Source: Elusimicrobia bacterium GWF2_62_30 (GTDB taxonomy: Bacteria > Elusimicrobiota > Elusimicrobia > Elusimicrobiales > UBA9959). Taken from it: 64,000 bases of DNA. A model generated the notes under the pieces. It was given only the letters and a program-made list of their open reading frames with translations, was not told the origin of the DNA and did no database searches. Positions 27,259 through 38,537 of this stretch are shown here, piece after piece; positions within the stretch are counted from its first letter, which is position 1; the number at the start of each line of letters is the position of its first letter. The stretch is taken from positions 45,875 to 109,874 of the forward strand of contig MGUK01000039.1 of NCBI GenBank assembly GCA_001799995.1, read 5' to 3'. The translations under genes were made by a program, and so were the position numbers.

Positions 27259-28373
27259 TGGAATTGATAGAGGCCAACAAGGACATGCTCCTCTTCACCG
27301 CCGCGGCGGGGGTGAAGGTGCTGGCTTTCCTCGGCGCCATCATGGGCTTTGCCGGCCTCCTTACGCTGGCCGAACGGAAAGTCAGCGCGCTGATGCAGGA
27401 CCGCATAGGCCCCAACCGCGCCTCGGTCCTGGGCTTCACGCTCAACGGGCTGTTCCACCCGCTCGCCGACGCCATCAAGATGATCTTCAAAGAGGATTTC
27501 GTGCCGGCGCGCGCCGAAAAACTCCTCTTCACGCTGGCGCCCATGTTCGCCCTCGTGCCCGTCCTCGCCCTGTTCGCGGTAATACCCTTCGGCGACTACG
27601 TGATGGTGTTCGGCTACCAGCTGGACCTGCAGATCGCCGACGTGCCGCTGGGCATCTTCTTTGTGCTGGCGCTGTCGGGCCTGGCCATCTACGGCGTGTT
27701 CCTGGCCGGCTGGGCCTCCAAGAACAACTTCGCGCTGCTGGGCGCCATGCGCGGCGCGGCGCAGATGGTCTCCTACGAAGTGGTGCTCGGCCTGACCATG
27801 GTCGGCCTGCTGATGATCTACGGCTCCGGCAGCCTGCAGGACATGGTGCGGGCGCAGGGGAAACTCCTGTTCGACTTCATCCCGGCGTGGGGCATAGTCC
27901 TGCAGCCTTTCGCCTTCGTCCTTTTCCTCACCGCCGCCATCGCCGAGAACAAGCGCACCCCGTTCGACCTCGTGGAAGGCGAATCCGAGATCATCGGCTA
28001 CTTCATGGAGTACAGCTCCATGCGCTTCGCCGCCTTCATGTTCGCAGAGTTCGTAGAGATAATCCTGGTCGCCATGCTGGCCTCCACCCTGTTCTTCGGC
28101 GGCTGGCAGGTGCCTTACCTCTACGACACCGGCTTCATCTTCCCCGGCGGCGGCGCGCTCGAGCTCGACCATTACCTGGTAGCCGCGCTGCAGGTTGGCT
28201 CCATCATCGCCAAGACCATTTTCTTTTCCTGGTTCCTTTTAGTCGTGCGCTGGACGCTGCCGCGCTTCCGCTTCGACCAGCTTATGAGCCTCTGCTGGAA
28301 AGGCCTGCTGCCGCTGGCCCTGCTCAACATCCTGGTGACGGGCGCGGCCATGCTGCTGCTGGGGAAGATATGA
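27255..28373 (+). CDS. nuoH: NADH-quinone oxidoreductase subunit H
   Basis: 372 aa with eight or nine membrane helices. Conserved segments: TLAERKVSALMQDRIGPNRA, FDLVEGESEIIGYFMEY and RWTLPRFRFDQLM. NuoH forms the quinone channel at the foot of the peripheral arm. It overlaps nuoG and nuoI. Confidence 0.97.
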   Translation: MMELIEANKDMLLFTAAAGVKVLAFLGAIMGFAGLLTLAERKVSALMQDRIGPNRASVLGFTLNGLFHPLADAIKMIFKEDFVPARAEKLLFTLAPMFALVPVLALFAVIPFGDYVMVFGYQLDLQIADVPLGIFFVLALSGLAIYGVFLAGWASKNNFALLGAMRGAAQMVSYEVVLGLTMVGLLMIYGSGSLQDMVRAQGKLLFDFIPAWGIVLQPFAFVLFLTAAIAENKRTPFDLVEGESEIIGYFMEYSSMRFAAFMFAEFVEIILVAMLASTLFFGGWQVPYLYDTGFIFPGGGALELDHYLVAALQVGSIIAKTIFFSWFLLVVRWTLPRFRFDQLMSLCWKGLLPLALLNILVTGAAMLLLGKI

Positions 28374-28930
28374 TAAGCGTAAAGAAAGTGGACAACAGAA
28401 CGCTGAACTTCCTGGAGCGGATCTATATCTGGGAGATCGCCCGCGGCATCGCCGTGACCTCCCGCCATTTCTTCATCAACCTCTTCAACCCGAAAAAGAT
28501 AATGACGGTGCAGTACCCTGAAGAGAAGCTTGCGCTGCCCGCCAGCGCCCTCCTGCGCACCCGCCACCGCCTAAAGGTGCGCGCCGACGGCTCGCCCAAA
28601 TGCGTGGCCTGCTTCATGTGCCAGACCGCCTGCCCCGCTTTCTGCATAAAGATAGAGTCCGCGGAGTATCCCGATAACTCCGTGGAGAAATACCCGGCGG
28701 TTTTCGACATCGACCTGTCACGCTGCGTGATGTGCGGCATGTGCGTGGAGGCCTGCCCCGAAGACGCCATCTCCATGGACACCGGAGAAATACCCGGCGC
28801 GGCCGTCACGCGCTCCGCCCTGCTGCTGACGAAAGAGGACCTGCTGCGCAACCTCCCGGGAGAGCCCTCGGTCCTGGGCGCGGCCAACGCCCTGGCCAAC
28901 GAATACCTGCGGTCGCGGGGGGAAGAATGA
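28370..28930 (+). CDS. nuoI: NADH-quinone oxidoreductase subunit I
   Basis: 186 aa from the ATG at 28370 that overlaps the nuoH stop; the longer track ORF extends into nuoH and is rejected. Two [4Fe-4S] motifs: CVACFMCQTACPAFC and CVMCGMCVEACPEDA. It carries clusters N6a and N6b between NuoG and NuoB. The order H-I-J is standard. Confidence 0.97.
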   Translation: MISVKKVDNRTLNFLERIYIWEIARGIAVTSRHFFINLFNPKKIMTVQYPEEKLALPASALLRTRHRLKVRADGSPKCVACFMCQTACPAFCIKIESAEYPDNSVEKYPAVFDIDLSRCVMCGMCVEACPEDAISMDTGEIPGAAVTRSALLLTKEDLLRNLPGEPSVLGAANALANEYLRSRGEE

Positions 28931-29427
28931 TCGTAACCGCCTCCGTCTACCTGTTCGGCGGCCTGGCCGCGCTGGCCACCCTGCTGATGCTTTTCCAGCG
29001 CAACCCGGTCAAGGCCGCCATGCTGATGCTCACGGCCCTGCTCGCCACGGCCGGGCTGTACCTGGCCCTCAGCGCGCAGCTGCTGGCCGTGCTGCAGATC
29101 ATCCTTTACGCCGGCGCCATCATGACCCTTTTCATCGTAGCCCTGACCGTCACCCCGCAGGCCCTGCACGACAAGCCTTCCGCCGGCCACCTCAAGAAGG
29201 TGCTGGGCCTGGCCGCGGCGGCCCTGATACTTGTGGAACTGGTCAAGGTCTCGGCCGCGCTGCGCGGGTCGCCTTTCTCCACGGCGTTCTCGGATGCCGG
29301 CACGCTGGACCTGGCCCGCCAGCTTTTCGGCCGTTTCGCCTATCAGTTCGAACTCTTGTCGCTGGTGATACTCGCGTCCATAGTGGCCGCGGTGACGCTG
29401 GCCGCCGCAAGGAAGGTGGAGAGATGA
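28927..29427 (+). CDS. nuoJ: NADH-quinone oxidoreductase subunit J
   Basis: 166 aa from the ATG at 28927 overlapping the nuoI stop. Five hydrophobic helices, with the conserved third-helix motif QIILYAGAIMTLFIVALTV. It is a proton-pathway membrane subunit. The track ORF starting at 28732 is an over-extension. Confidence 0.95.
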   Translation: MIVTASVYLFGGLAALATLLMLFQRNPVKAAMLMLTALLATAGLYLALSAQLLAVLQIILYAGAIMTLFIVALTVTPQALHDKPSAGHLKKVLGLAAAALILVELVKVSAALRGSPFSTAFSDAGTLDLARQLFGRFAYQFELLSLVILASIVAAVTLAAARKVER

Positions 29428-29713
29428 CCGCCCATACGCCCGCCGTCATAAGCTTCGTCCTCTTCGCCATAGCCGCGGCGGGCTTCCTCACCTGCGGCAG
29501 CCTGGTCCGCATGCTGATGTTCCTGGAGCTGATGCTCAACGCGGCCAATATAGCTTTCGTGGCGCTGGGCCCGGCGGTAAAGTCGCAGGCCTACGCGGTG
29601 CTGCTGTTCGCCATAGCCGCCGCCGAGGCCGGGGTGGGCCTGGCGCTGATAATAGCGCTGGCTTCGGCGTTCAAGACGCTGGACGCCGGCGGCATAAAGG
29701 AGCTCAAGGGCTG

Positions 29714-29714
<1 letters not shown>
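29424..29714 (+). CDS. nuoK: NADH-quinone oxidoreductase subunit K
   Basis: 96 aa with three helices and the conserved Glu pair in MLMFLELMLNAANIAFV and FAIAAAEAGVGLALI, which lies in the proton-conducting axis of complex I. It is a MnhC/MrpC homolog, and overlaps nuoJ by 4 nt and nuoL by 1 nt. Confidence 0.96.
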
Positions 29715-31602
<1,888 letters not shown>

Positions 31603-31606
<4 letters not shown>

Positions 31607-33150
31607 TGGAATTCTTAAGCAACCCCCTTTCGGCCCTGATACTGCTGCCCGCCGCGGCGGCGCTGGCGCTGCTGGCCGTGCCGGAGCGCAACGGCGCCCT
31701 GCTCAAGAACCTGGCCCTCCTGGCCTCGGTGCTGGTCTTCGCCGTTTCCGTCAGGCTTTACCTGGGCTTCGACCCGTCGCTGGCCGCCATGCAGTTCCAA
31801 CTCGACCGGCCCTGGCTGCCCGCCTACGGCATACACTACTATCTCGGCATCGACGGCATAAGCCTGCTGATGATCCTGCTCACCACGCTGCTCACGCCCA
31901 TCGCCATCCTGGCGTCGTTCAACTATATAAAGGAAGCGCAGCGCGCCTATTATATCTGCCTGCTTTTCCTGGAAGCCTCCATGATAGGCGTCTTCGCGGC
32001 GCTGGACCTCTTCGCCTTCTACCTCTTCTGGGAAGGCATGCTGATCCCGATGTATTTCCTGATAGGCGTCTGGGGCGGCCCGCGGCGCATCTACGCGGCG
32101 CTCAAGTTCTTCATCTATACCATGGCCGGCTCCGTGCTGATGCTGGTGGCCATCCTCTGGCTGGTCTCGGCGCGGCACGCCATCGACGGGGTCTGGACCT
32201 TCTCCATCCCGGCGCTGTACGGCACGCCGCTGGAGCACCAGGCGCAGTTCTGGCTGTTCGCGGCCTTCGCGCTGGCCTTCGCGGTGAAGGTCCCGCTGTT
32301 CCCGTTCCATACCTGGCTGCCCGACGCGCACGTCGAGGCCCCGACCGCCGGCAGCGTGCTGCTGGCCGGCGTGCTGCTGAAGATGGGCGTGTACGGCTAC
32401 CTGCGGCTGGCGGTCCCGCTGTTCCCGCAGGGGGCGGCCGAGTTCGCGCCCTGGCTGGCGGTGCTGGGCGTAACGGGCATAATCTACGGCTCTCTGGTGG
32501 CCTGGACCCAGCGAGACATGAAGAAGCTGGTGGCCTATTCTTCGGTGGCGCACCTGGGCATCGTGATACTCGGCGTCATGGCTTTCGAGCCGGCCGCCGT
32601 GGCCGGCGCGGTGCTGCAGATGGTCAACCACGGCCTTTCCACCGGCGCGCTGTTCCTGCTGGTGGGCGTGCTTTACGAGCGCCGCCATACCCGCATGATA
32701 GAGGATTACGGCGGGCTGGCCAAGTCCATGCCGATGTTCTCCGTCGTACTCATGATAGTCATGCTTTCTTCCATCGGCCTGCCGGGCCTCAACGGTTTCG
32801 TGGGCGAAGCGCTCATCCTGTTCGGCTCGTTCAAGGTCTATCCCTGGCTGGCCGGCGCGGCCGTGGCCGGCGTGATCCTTTCGGCGGTGTACATGCTCGG
32901 CATGTACCAGGCCGCCGTCTTCGGACCGCTCCGTCATACCGAGAACAAGATCCTGCCCGACCTCAGCGTGCGCGAATGGCTTTACCTGGCGCCGCTGCTG
33001 CTGTTCATCGTGCTTATAGGCGTGCGGCCCAACCCGTTACTGAAGCTGGCCATGCCCGCGGTCAATAACTACATAACCATGTCCCAGAGACAGACCGCCC
33101 CGGTACTTCCCGGCATCAGCCTCAGCGTCGGAAGGGGGGAAGAAAAATGA
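31603..33150 (+). CDS. nuoM: NADH-quinone oxidoreductase subunit M
   Basis: 515 aa. Antiporter-like subunit with the Glu helix FYLFWEGMLIPMYFLIGVWG, the Lys/His segment FHTWLPDAHVEAPTAGSVLL and DMKKLVAYSSVAHLG. One of three proton-pumping modules in the membrane arm. Confidence 0.97.
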
Positions 33151-34559
33151 GTCCCGAGACGATAACCTCCTACGCCGCCTCCGCCCTTTCAGGGCCGCTG
33201 TTGCTGGTGCTGGCCGCCTTCGCCTGCCTGCTGCTGCCCCTTTTCGTGAAGGCGCTGCGCGGCACGCAGGGGCTGATAGCCCTGGGCGCGCTGGTGGTGG
33301 CGCTGCTGTTCCTCAGGCGCGCGCCTTCGCTGGAGCTTAACCTGTTCCACGGGGCCCTGCTGCTCACGCCGCTTTCGGCCTACCTGTGGGCCTTCGCCAT
33401 GGGCGCGCTGGCCCTGGTAGTCCTGCTGTCCTTGTCGCGCCCTGCCGCGCCGGAAGACAGCCAGGGCGAATACTATTTCCTGCTTTTCATGGCGACCATC
33501 GGCTTCATGGCGCTGGTGGCGGCGGGCGACCTGTTCACCGCTTTCATCGCGCTGGAGCTGCTCAGCCTGCCGGTGTACGCGCTGGCCGGGATCAGGCGCT
33601 CCAAGCCCGGACTGGAAGCGTCGTACAAATATTTCATGTTGGGCGCCTTCGGCTCCGGCCTGACGGTAATGGGCATAGCCATCCTCAACGCGCTGTACCC
33701 CGAACTTTCCTTCGCGGCGCTCAAGGGCGCGTCCGCGCCGGCGCTGGCCCAGGCCGGCTTCCTGCTGGTGATCTCGGGCTTCGCTTTCAAGACGGCCCTG
33801 GTGCCTTTCCATATGTGGGTGCCGGACGCCTACGAGGGCGCGCCCACGCAGGTCTCGGCTTTCATGGCCGCGGCGGTCAAGGCCGGCGGCGTAGTGGTGC
33901 TGTGGCGGCTCTTCAGCCTCTTCGAGGGCGGCCCGGTGCTGGAAGTCTTCTGGTGGCTGGCGGCCATTACGGCCGTTACGGCCAACCTGATGGCGCTGGG
34001 GCAGACCAGCCTCAAGCGCCTGCTGGCTTATTCGAGCGTGGCCCATGCCGGGTACATAGCCGTGGCTTTCTTCGGCGGGGCGCGGGGCTTCGGCGCGGTG
34101 CTGTATTACCTGCCCGTTTACGCCATGGCGACCATCGGCGCCTTCGCGGTGGCGCTGGCGCTGGAGAAGGACGAGAAGGGCCCGAAGCTGGACGACCTGG
34201 CCGGCCTTTCAAAAACGCGGCCCTGGCTGGCCGCGGCGATGGCGGCCTTCATGTTCTCGCTGGCCGGCGTGCCGCCCCTGGCCGGCTTCTTCGCCAAGTT
34301 CTACGCTTTTGCCGGCGCGGTCAATTCCGGCTACACCGGGCTGGTCGTCATCGCCATCATCATGAGCGCCGTGTCCATGTACTATTATTTAAAAGTTACC
34401 GTCGTGATGTACATGAAGCCGGCCCCGGCGGACCAGCACCCGGAGCCGCTCGGCCTGACCGGCCTCGTCATCTTCCTGATGGCCCTCGGCGTCATCCTCG
34501 CCGGCGTTCTCTCCCGCCCGCTCCTCACCCTCGCCATAGAAGCCTCACGCTGGTTCTAA
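33147..34559 (+). CDS. nuoN: NADH-quinone oxidoreductase subunit N
   Basis: 470 aa. Third antiporter-like subunit, with FIALELLSLPVYALAGI, PFHMWVPDAYEGAPTQVSAF and LKRLLAYSSVAHAGYIAVAF. It closes the nuoA-N operon and is followed by an intrinsic terminator. Confidence 0.97.
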   Translation: MSPETITSYAASALSGPLLLVLAAFACLLLPLFVKALRGTQGLIALGALVVALLFLRRAPSLELNLFHGALLLTPLSAYLWAFAMGALALVVLLSLSRPAAPEDSQGEYYFLLFMATIGFMALVAAGDLFTAFIALELLSLPVYALAGIRRSKPGLEASYKYFMLGAFGSGLTVMGIAILNALYPELSFAALKGASAPALAQAGFLLVISGFAFKTALVPFHMWVPDAYEGAPTQVSAFMAAAVKAGGVVVLWRLFSLFEGGPVLEVFWWLAAITAVTANLMALGQTSLKRLLAYSSVAHAGYIAVAFFGGARGFGAVLYYLPVYAMATIGAFAVALALEKDEKGPKLDDLAGLSKTRPWLAAAMAAFMFSLAGVPPLAGFFAKFYAFAGAVNSGYTGLVVIAIIMSAVSMYYYLKVTVVMYMKPAPADQHPEPLGLTGLVIFLMALGVILAGVLSRPLLTLAIEASRWF

Positions 34560-34583
34560 AAGAGCAGCGCTGGGTTTTAATTA

Positions 34584-34610
34584 CCGCCGGGGAAACCCGG
34601 CGGTTTTATT
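34584..34610 (+). terminator. Intrinsic terminator of the nuo operon
   Basis: An 8-bp perfect stem CCGCCGGG/CCCGGCGG with a GAAA loop is followed by TTTTATT, 25 nt after the nuoN stop. Confidence 0.92.
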
Positions 34611-34629
34611 ATTGGAAGGAAGGGGCCTG

Positions 34630-35577
34630 TTACTTCCCCTGTTCGAAACGCTCAAAGTCGCATTTAGGGTCGGTACCCGGGCCGTAGGTGCCGAAGAATT
34701 CATCGATGGGCACGCAGAGGTGCTGAATGCAGCCGTCCCGGATCTTGTCGATGCCGGTAGCGGCGGTTTGCAGGCAGTCCAGGCAGGCTTTGGCGTCGCC
34801 TTTAGAACAGCTTATGCACTTGAAAGCCCCCATGCCTACCTTGAAGAAGGCGTACTGGCAGTGGGCGTCCTCCGGCATGAACTTCACCACATAGCCGTGC
34901 CCGCTGTTGTAGGTGCGCACGCTGCCCTTATCCTCGTAGGTGCATTTGCAGGGCCGGGGGCCGGGCTGGGTCAGGAAGGTAACGGAGCGGGTGAACGGGA
35001 AGGCCGGGAAATTGGATTCTTCGGCCATCTTCTTAGCGACCCAGTCGGAGCAGATGTCCTTTATCTCCTTGTCGCTGTAGCGCACGCTGGTATGGTCGGA
35101 GTACTGGGAATTCTGCGGGGCGGTCTGCAGGGCCAGGGTGCAGTCTTTCCAGTAGCCCGAATACCTGGAATCCTTCGTCAGGCCTTTGGGCAGCTTGAAA
35201 GGTTTGGGGGGAGGCAGCAGGCTGACGCCGACGGAATTTTTGCGGACGATCTCAAGATACTGCGAGCAGAGGGAACTCCCCTTGAACTCCGCGGAGGCGC
35301 AGACGGTCTTGACGCTGCGGTATGTGCGGGGAATGGTTACGGAATAAGCGCTTTCCCATTCCGGCAGGCAGACCGCGAGATAAGAGGAGCTTTCATAGCC
35401 CTTGGCCATCTCCGCCGGGTCCCAGCAGGTACTCGCTGCGGTCTTTTCCGCCACGGGCTGCTTCAGCACCTGCTGCTTCCCGGAACCTAGCTGGGAAACG
35501 GCGTCCTCCGCCGCCAAGAGCGGGGCAGCTCCCAGCACAGCCGAGAGAAGAACGGTCCTGATAATGTACGGGGCCAT
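34630..35577 (-). CDS. Secreted Cys-rich protein, function unknown
   Basis: 315 aa. Signal peptide at about 1-22 (LLSAVLGAAPLLAA). The mature part has 16 cysteines, several in tight pairs (RPCKC, FKCISCSKGDAKACLDC), which suggests multiple disulphides outside the cytoplasm or possible metal or haem-like ligation; no CxxCH is present. I do not recognise a family. It has its own strong promoter that would yield a leaderless transcript, and is convergent with the nuo operon. Confidence 0.7.
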   Translation of the reverse strand: MAPYIIRTVLLSAVLGAAPLLAAEDAVSQLGSGKQQVLKQPVAEKTAASTCWDPAEMAKGYESSSYLAVCLPEWESAYSVTIPRTYRSVKTVCASAEFKGSSLCSQYLEIVRKNSVGVSLLPPPKPFKLPKGLTKDSRYSGYWKDCTLALQTAPQNSQYSDHTSVRYSDKEIKDICSDWVAKKMAEESNFPAFPFTRSVTFLTQPGPRPCKCTYEDKGSVRTYNSGHGYVVKFMPEDAHCQYAFFKVGMGAFKCISCSKGDAKACLDCLQTAATGIDKIRDGCIQHLCVPIDEFFGTYGPGTDPKCDFERFEQGK

Positions 35578-35583
35578 AGTTAA

Positions 35584-35612
35584 AGTCTACCAGCGCCGGG
35601 TTGACTTGTCAA
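35584..35612 (-). promoter_or_regulatory. Near-consensus promoter for the Cys-rich gene
   Basis: TTGACA, 17-bp spacer, TAGACT, then only 6 nt to the ATG at 35577. It is the best sigma70 match in the window and predicts a transcript starting at the start codon. Confidence 0.8.
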
Positions 35613-35711
35613 GGCGGGGGCGGAGAATTACGTTCCCGGCAGTTGGTCTCCGGCGGCCCGCCGGCGCCGCCGCTTTCACAGGGCAAACCACACGGAGCCC
35701 GGATTTTTTGT

Positions 35712-35723
35712 TAGAATAGTCGC
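35712..35723 (+). promoter_or_regulatory. -10 element placed 6 nt before a start codon
   Basis: TAGAAT followed by 6 nt and the ATG of the response-regulator gene; no SD is present. It fits a leaderless start. No clear -35 box. Confidence 0.5.
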
Positions 35724-36128
35724 ATGGCTGAAGCGGCGAAGATAAAAGTCCTGGCGGTGGATGATGACGAGTCTATCCTGGAAACCTACCAGGCGGGCCT
35801 GGTCAGGCATTTTGAAATAAAGACCTTCAGCGACCCCAAAAAAGCCAAAGATTTCATGGACTCGGCCTCGCCCGAAGAAATGCCGGACGTGATCCTGATG
35901 GACATCATGATGCCCGGCATAAGCGGCCTGGTACTGATGACCCACCTGCACTCCATGCTGAAAACGGCCCATATCCCGGTGATAACCGTAAGCGGCAAGA
36001 GCGACGACGCGGTGGTAAAGGACGCCCTGCTGTTCGGCGCCGCGGATTTTGTAGCGAAACCTTTCGATTTCCTGGACCTCAGGGAGAAGATAAAGAAAGC
36101 CTTCGCAGCCTCGAAGAAGTCCTCCTGA
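35724..36128 (+). CDS. Single-domain response regulator
   Basis: 134 aa, only a receiver domain. Acidic pocket VDDDES (residues 12-14), phospho-acceptor Asp in VILMDIMMPG, signalling Ser in VSGKS and Lys in VAKPFD are all present, so it should be phosphorylated normally. There is no output domain; it may act as a phosphotransfer or protein-binding switch. No cognate kinase lies next to it. It is a monocistronic unit with its own terminator. Confidence 0.92.
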   Translation: MAEAAKIKVLAVDDDESILETYQAGLVRHFEIKTFSDPKKAKDFMDSASPEEMPDVILMDIMMPGISGLVLMTHLHSMLKTAHIPVITVSGKSDDAVVKDALLFGAADFVAKPFDFLDLREKIKKAFAASKKSS

Positions 36129-36158
36129 CCAGGAGACAATTCCCAATCGCGCGCATTT

Positions 36159-36187
36159 ACCGCCGGCTGACCCGGCGGTTTTCTTTT
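36159..36187 (+). terminator. Intrinsic terminator of the response regulator gene
   Basis: An 8-bp stem ACCGCCGG/CCGGCGGT with a 5-nt loop, followed by a T-rich run (TTTTCTTTTT). Confidence 0.88.
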
Positions 36188-36236
36188 TACCTCGGGGCGC
36201 CGGCACAAGGCTATATAACCGCGCTTCGTCGACTTG

Positions 36237-36249
36237 TATAATATTGTGG
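36237..36249 (+). promoter_or_regulatory. -10 element of the STT3-like gene
   Basis: A perfect TATAAT lies 7 nt before the ATG at 36250. No SD precedes the ATG, so the transcript is probably leaderless. Confidence 0.55.
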
Positions 36250-38370
36250 ATGGACGATAAAGCGCCTATAGTTCCCGGGTGGGTCTATTTTATCCTTGCG
36301 GCCACGGCCGCCATGCTCAGCTTCCACCTCAACGTGCGGCAGTGCCTGAACCTGCCCGCCTATTCGCCTTCGGACGACACCGCTTATTTCCAGTCCGAAA
36401 GCGCCTTCCAATACCGCTACGCGCGCCTGCTGGCCGCCGGGGAAACGGTTCCCGTGATAGATACCCGCGCGCAATATCCCGAGGGCGTTAAAGTCGGCCG
36501 CGAGCTCAGCCTCTGGATGGAGCGCGCCACCGCCGCCGCCAGCCGCCTCCTTTATGAAAAACCGCCGGCGCCTTATCATACCTTCGTAATTTTCTGGGTC
36601 TGCGCCGTCTCCGCCCTGTCCGTGCTTTCCTGTTACCTGCTGGGGCTGGCGCTGCTCGGCTCCGCCCCCGCGGCCCTCGCGGCCGCGCTGCTCTTCGGGG
36701 TTTGCTGGATAGGTTCCTCTCTCACTGCGCAGGCCTACGGCTTCCAGGCCTTCGCCCTGCCGCTGCTTTTCTTTGCTACCGCCGCCTTCGCCGCGGCCCT
36801 GAACAAGGAACGCGCGCACCCCGCCGGTTGGCTCGCCGCCGGGGCGGCCGCCTTCGCCATAGCCCTTGTTTCCTGGCATTTCGCTCGGTTTTTCCTGATA
36901 GCCTTCTGGCTGGCCCTGGCCTACGCCGCCTGGCGCGGCCGCGCAGATGACGCGCTGCTCAAAAGACTGCGCCTTTGCGCCGGGGTTCTGCTGGCCGCCT
37001 GCGCCGCGGCAGGCCTCGGGTTTCCCGTCCTGCGCGACACCCTGTTCATCGCCTCTCCCGCTTTCCTGGCCGGCTGCGCGCTCCTCGCCGCCTTATCCCT
37101 GCGGGGCTGGCGCCTGGCGGCCGCCCTGGCCGCCCTGCTGGCGGCGGCGTTCTGGCAGACGGGCAGGGAAGCGGCCGGGTACGGACATGTTTACGCGCTG
37201 TTGTGGGACAAACTGCGCTTCGCTCTGGCAAAACCGGCAGACCCGCTGAAACTATCGCAGCAGGCCAGGCTGCTGTGGACCGGGCCCTTCAACTCTCCGC
37301 AAGCCGGGTTCCTGGTCTTCTCCCTGCTGCCGCTGGCCCTTGCCGCCGCGCCCAGGGCCTGGCGGGCCGTTAAAGGGCCGGCGGTCAAAGATCCGGCCGG
37401 GGCGCTCTGCGACGCGCTGCTGCTGCTCTTCGCCGCCGGCACTGTGCTGGTGGAGCGCCTGGCCCCTATCTTGGCTTTCTTCCTTTGCGCAGCATCCCTG
37501 CGCCGGGGGGGCCGGCCCGGCAAAATATGGCTGACCGCCGGCCTGGCCGGGCTCGCGCTGCTCGAAGGACTTAAAACCGCGGCCCCGCAATCGCCCCTGA
37601 ACCTGGTAATGCCACTGGCGGCTTCCTTCAGACCGGCCGAAGCGCAGCCAAAGCCTTCCCTGGAAAACCAGCGCGCGGCGCTGAAATGGCTGGACCGGCA
37701 GGCCGCAGGGAGCCCCGTGGCCGCCGACTTCGGCCTTTCCGCCTCGGTGCTGGCGTATACACGCTCACCGGTGCTGCTGCACCCCAAGTTCGAGTCCCCG
37801 GTCATCCGCGCCAAGACCGCCGAATACCTGGCCGCGCTTTACTCCGACGAAGGCGCTTTCCTCGCTTTCTGCCGCAAATACGGCGCGCGGTATTTCCTGT
37901 ACGGCGCCGCCGGTATCACCGACGGAACAAAGGACGGCGCGCGCTATATGGCGGGCATACGCGCACTCACCGGGGACATGGCAGCCGTCCGCTTCCAGTT
38001 CTTCCCGGCAAAGTTAAAGGACTTCAAACTGGTCTACGAGAACGGCGACTACCGCATCTTCGAAGTCGCGGCCAACCGCGCGGGTAAGCCCGCCGGGCCC
38101 GCCGCGCCGATCTACGACCTGGCAAACTTCGCTCCCAGGCAGGAAAAAGACGGGACCCTCACCCTGGACACCGCCGACGTCCTCAAACGCCGGGTCGACA
38201 GCTCCCGCAGCCTGTACCTCGCCCGGCTCTACCTCAGCCGCGGCCGCCCGCAGCAAGCCCTGCAAGCCTACGAAGCCGCCTTCGCCGCCTGGCCCCCCGA
38301 CGACAAGATCAACGAAGACTACCTAAATTTAAAAGCCGCATTGAACCAGACCAAACCAAGACTCCACTGA
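36250..38370 (+). CDS. STT3-like GT-C membrane glycosyltransferase
   Basis: 706 aa from the ATG at 36250 (the track's TTG is two codons upstream). One N-terminal helix is followed by a luminal loop with an acidic pair (YSPSDDTAYFQSE) and a YPEGVKVGRELSLW segment, as in oligosaccharyltransferase STT3/AglB proteins. About ten further helices follow, then a soluble C-terminal domain with AADFGLSASVLAYTRSPVLL and KYGARYFLY. The usual WWDYG is not intact (AADFG). A short TPR-like tail ends the protein. Transfer of a lipid-linked sugar to an exported acceptor is inferred. Confidence 0.65.
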   Translation: MDDKAPIVPGWVYFILAATAAMLSFHLNVRQCLNLPAYSPSDDTAYFQSESAFQYRYARLLAAGETVPVIDTRAQYPEGVKVGRELSLWMERATAAASRLLYEKPPAPYHTFVIFWVCAVSALSVLSCYLLGLALLGSAPAALAAALLFGVCWIGSSLTAQAYGFQAFALPLLFFATAAFAAALNKERAHPAGWLAAGAAAFAIALVSWHFARFFLIAFWLALAYAAWRGRADDALLKRLRLCAGVLLAACAAAGLGFPVLRDTLFIASPAFLAGCALLAALSLRGWRLAAALAALLAAAFWQTGREAAGYGHVYALLWDKLRFALAKPADPLKLSQQARLLWTGPFNSPQAGFLVFSLLPLALAAAPRAWRAVKGPAVKDPAGALCDALLLLFAAGTVLVERLAPILAFFLCAASLRRGGRPGKIWLTAGLAGLALLEGLKTAAPQSPLNLVMPLAASFRPAEAQPKPSLENQRAALKWLDRQAAGSPVAADFGLSASVLAYTRSPVLLHPKFESPVIRAKTAEYLAALYSDEGAFLAFCRKYGARYFLYGAAGITDGTKDGARYMAGIRALTGDMAAVRFQFFPAKLKDFKLVYENGDYRIFEVAANRAGKPAGPAAPIYDLANFAPRQEKDGTLTLDTADVLKRRVDSSRSLYLARLYLSRGRPQQALQAYEAAFAAWPPDDKINEDYLNLKAALNQTKPRLH

Positions 38371-38379
38371 CGAGCAGGG

Positions 38380-38520
38380 CAGTCGGGGTGGCCGCGGGGA
38401 CCGGAACGCAAAACGCGTTCGCCCACACCGTGGGCTCACTCATCCTCCTCCCTCGCCGCTTACGCAAGGCTCGGTCGTCGGAAGGTTTTGCTTATCCGGT
38501 TCCCGCGTCCGCCCCGACTG
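38380..38520. repeat. 141-bp imperfect inverted repeat (MITE- or REP-like)
   Basis: Arms of about 36 nt pair with only about five mismatches or gaps. The outer ends are CAGTCGGGG and CCCCGACTG, with inner blocks CGCGGG, ACCGG and GCAAAAC. The centre contains a further hairpin GCCCAC-ACC-GTGGGC. It holds no ORF and fills the space between the convergent STT3-like and rib genes. It could form a cruciform or act as a two-way terminator. No clear target-site duplication is visible. Confidence 0.75.
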
Positions 38521-38537
38521 GGGCCGCGCGAAAATAA

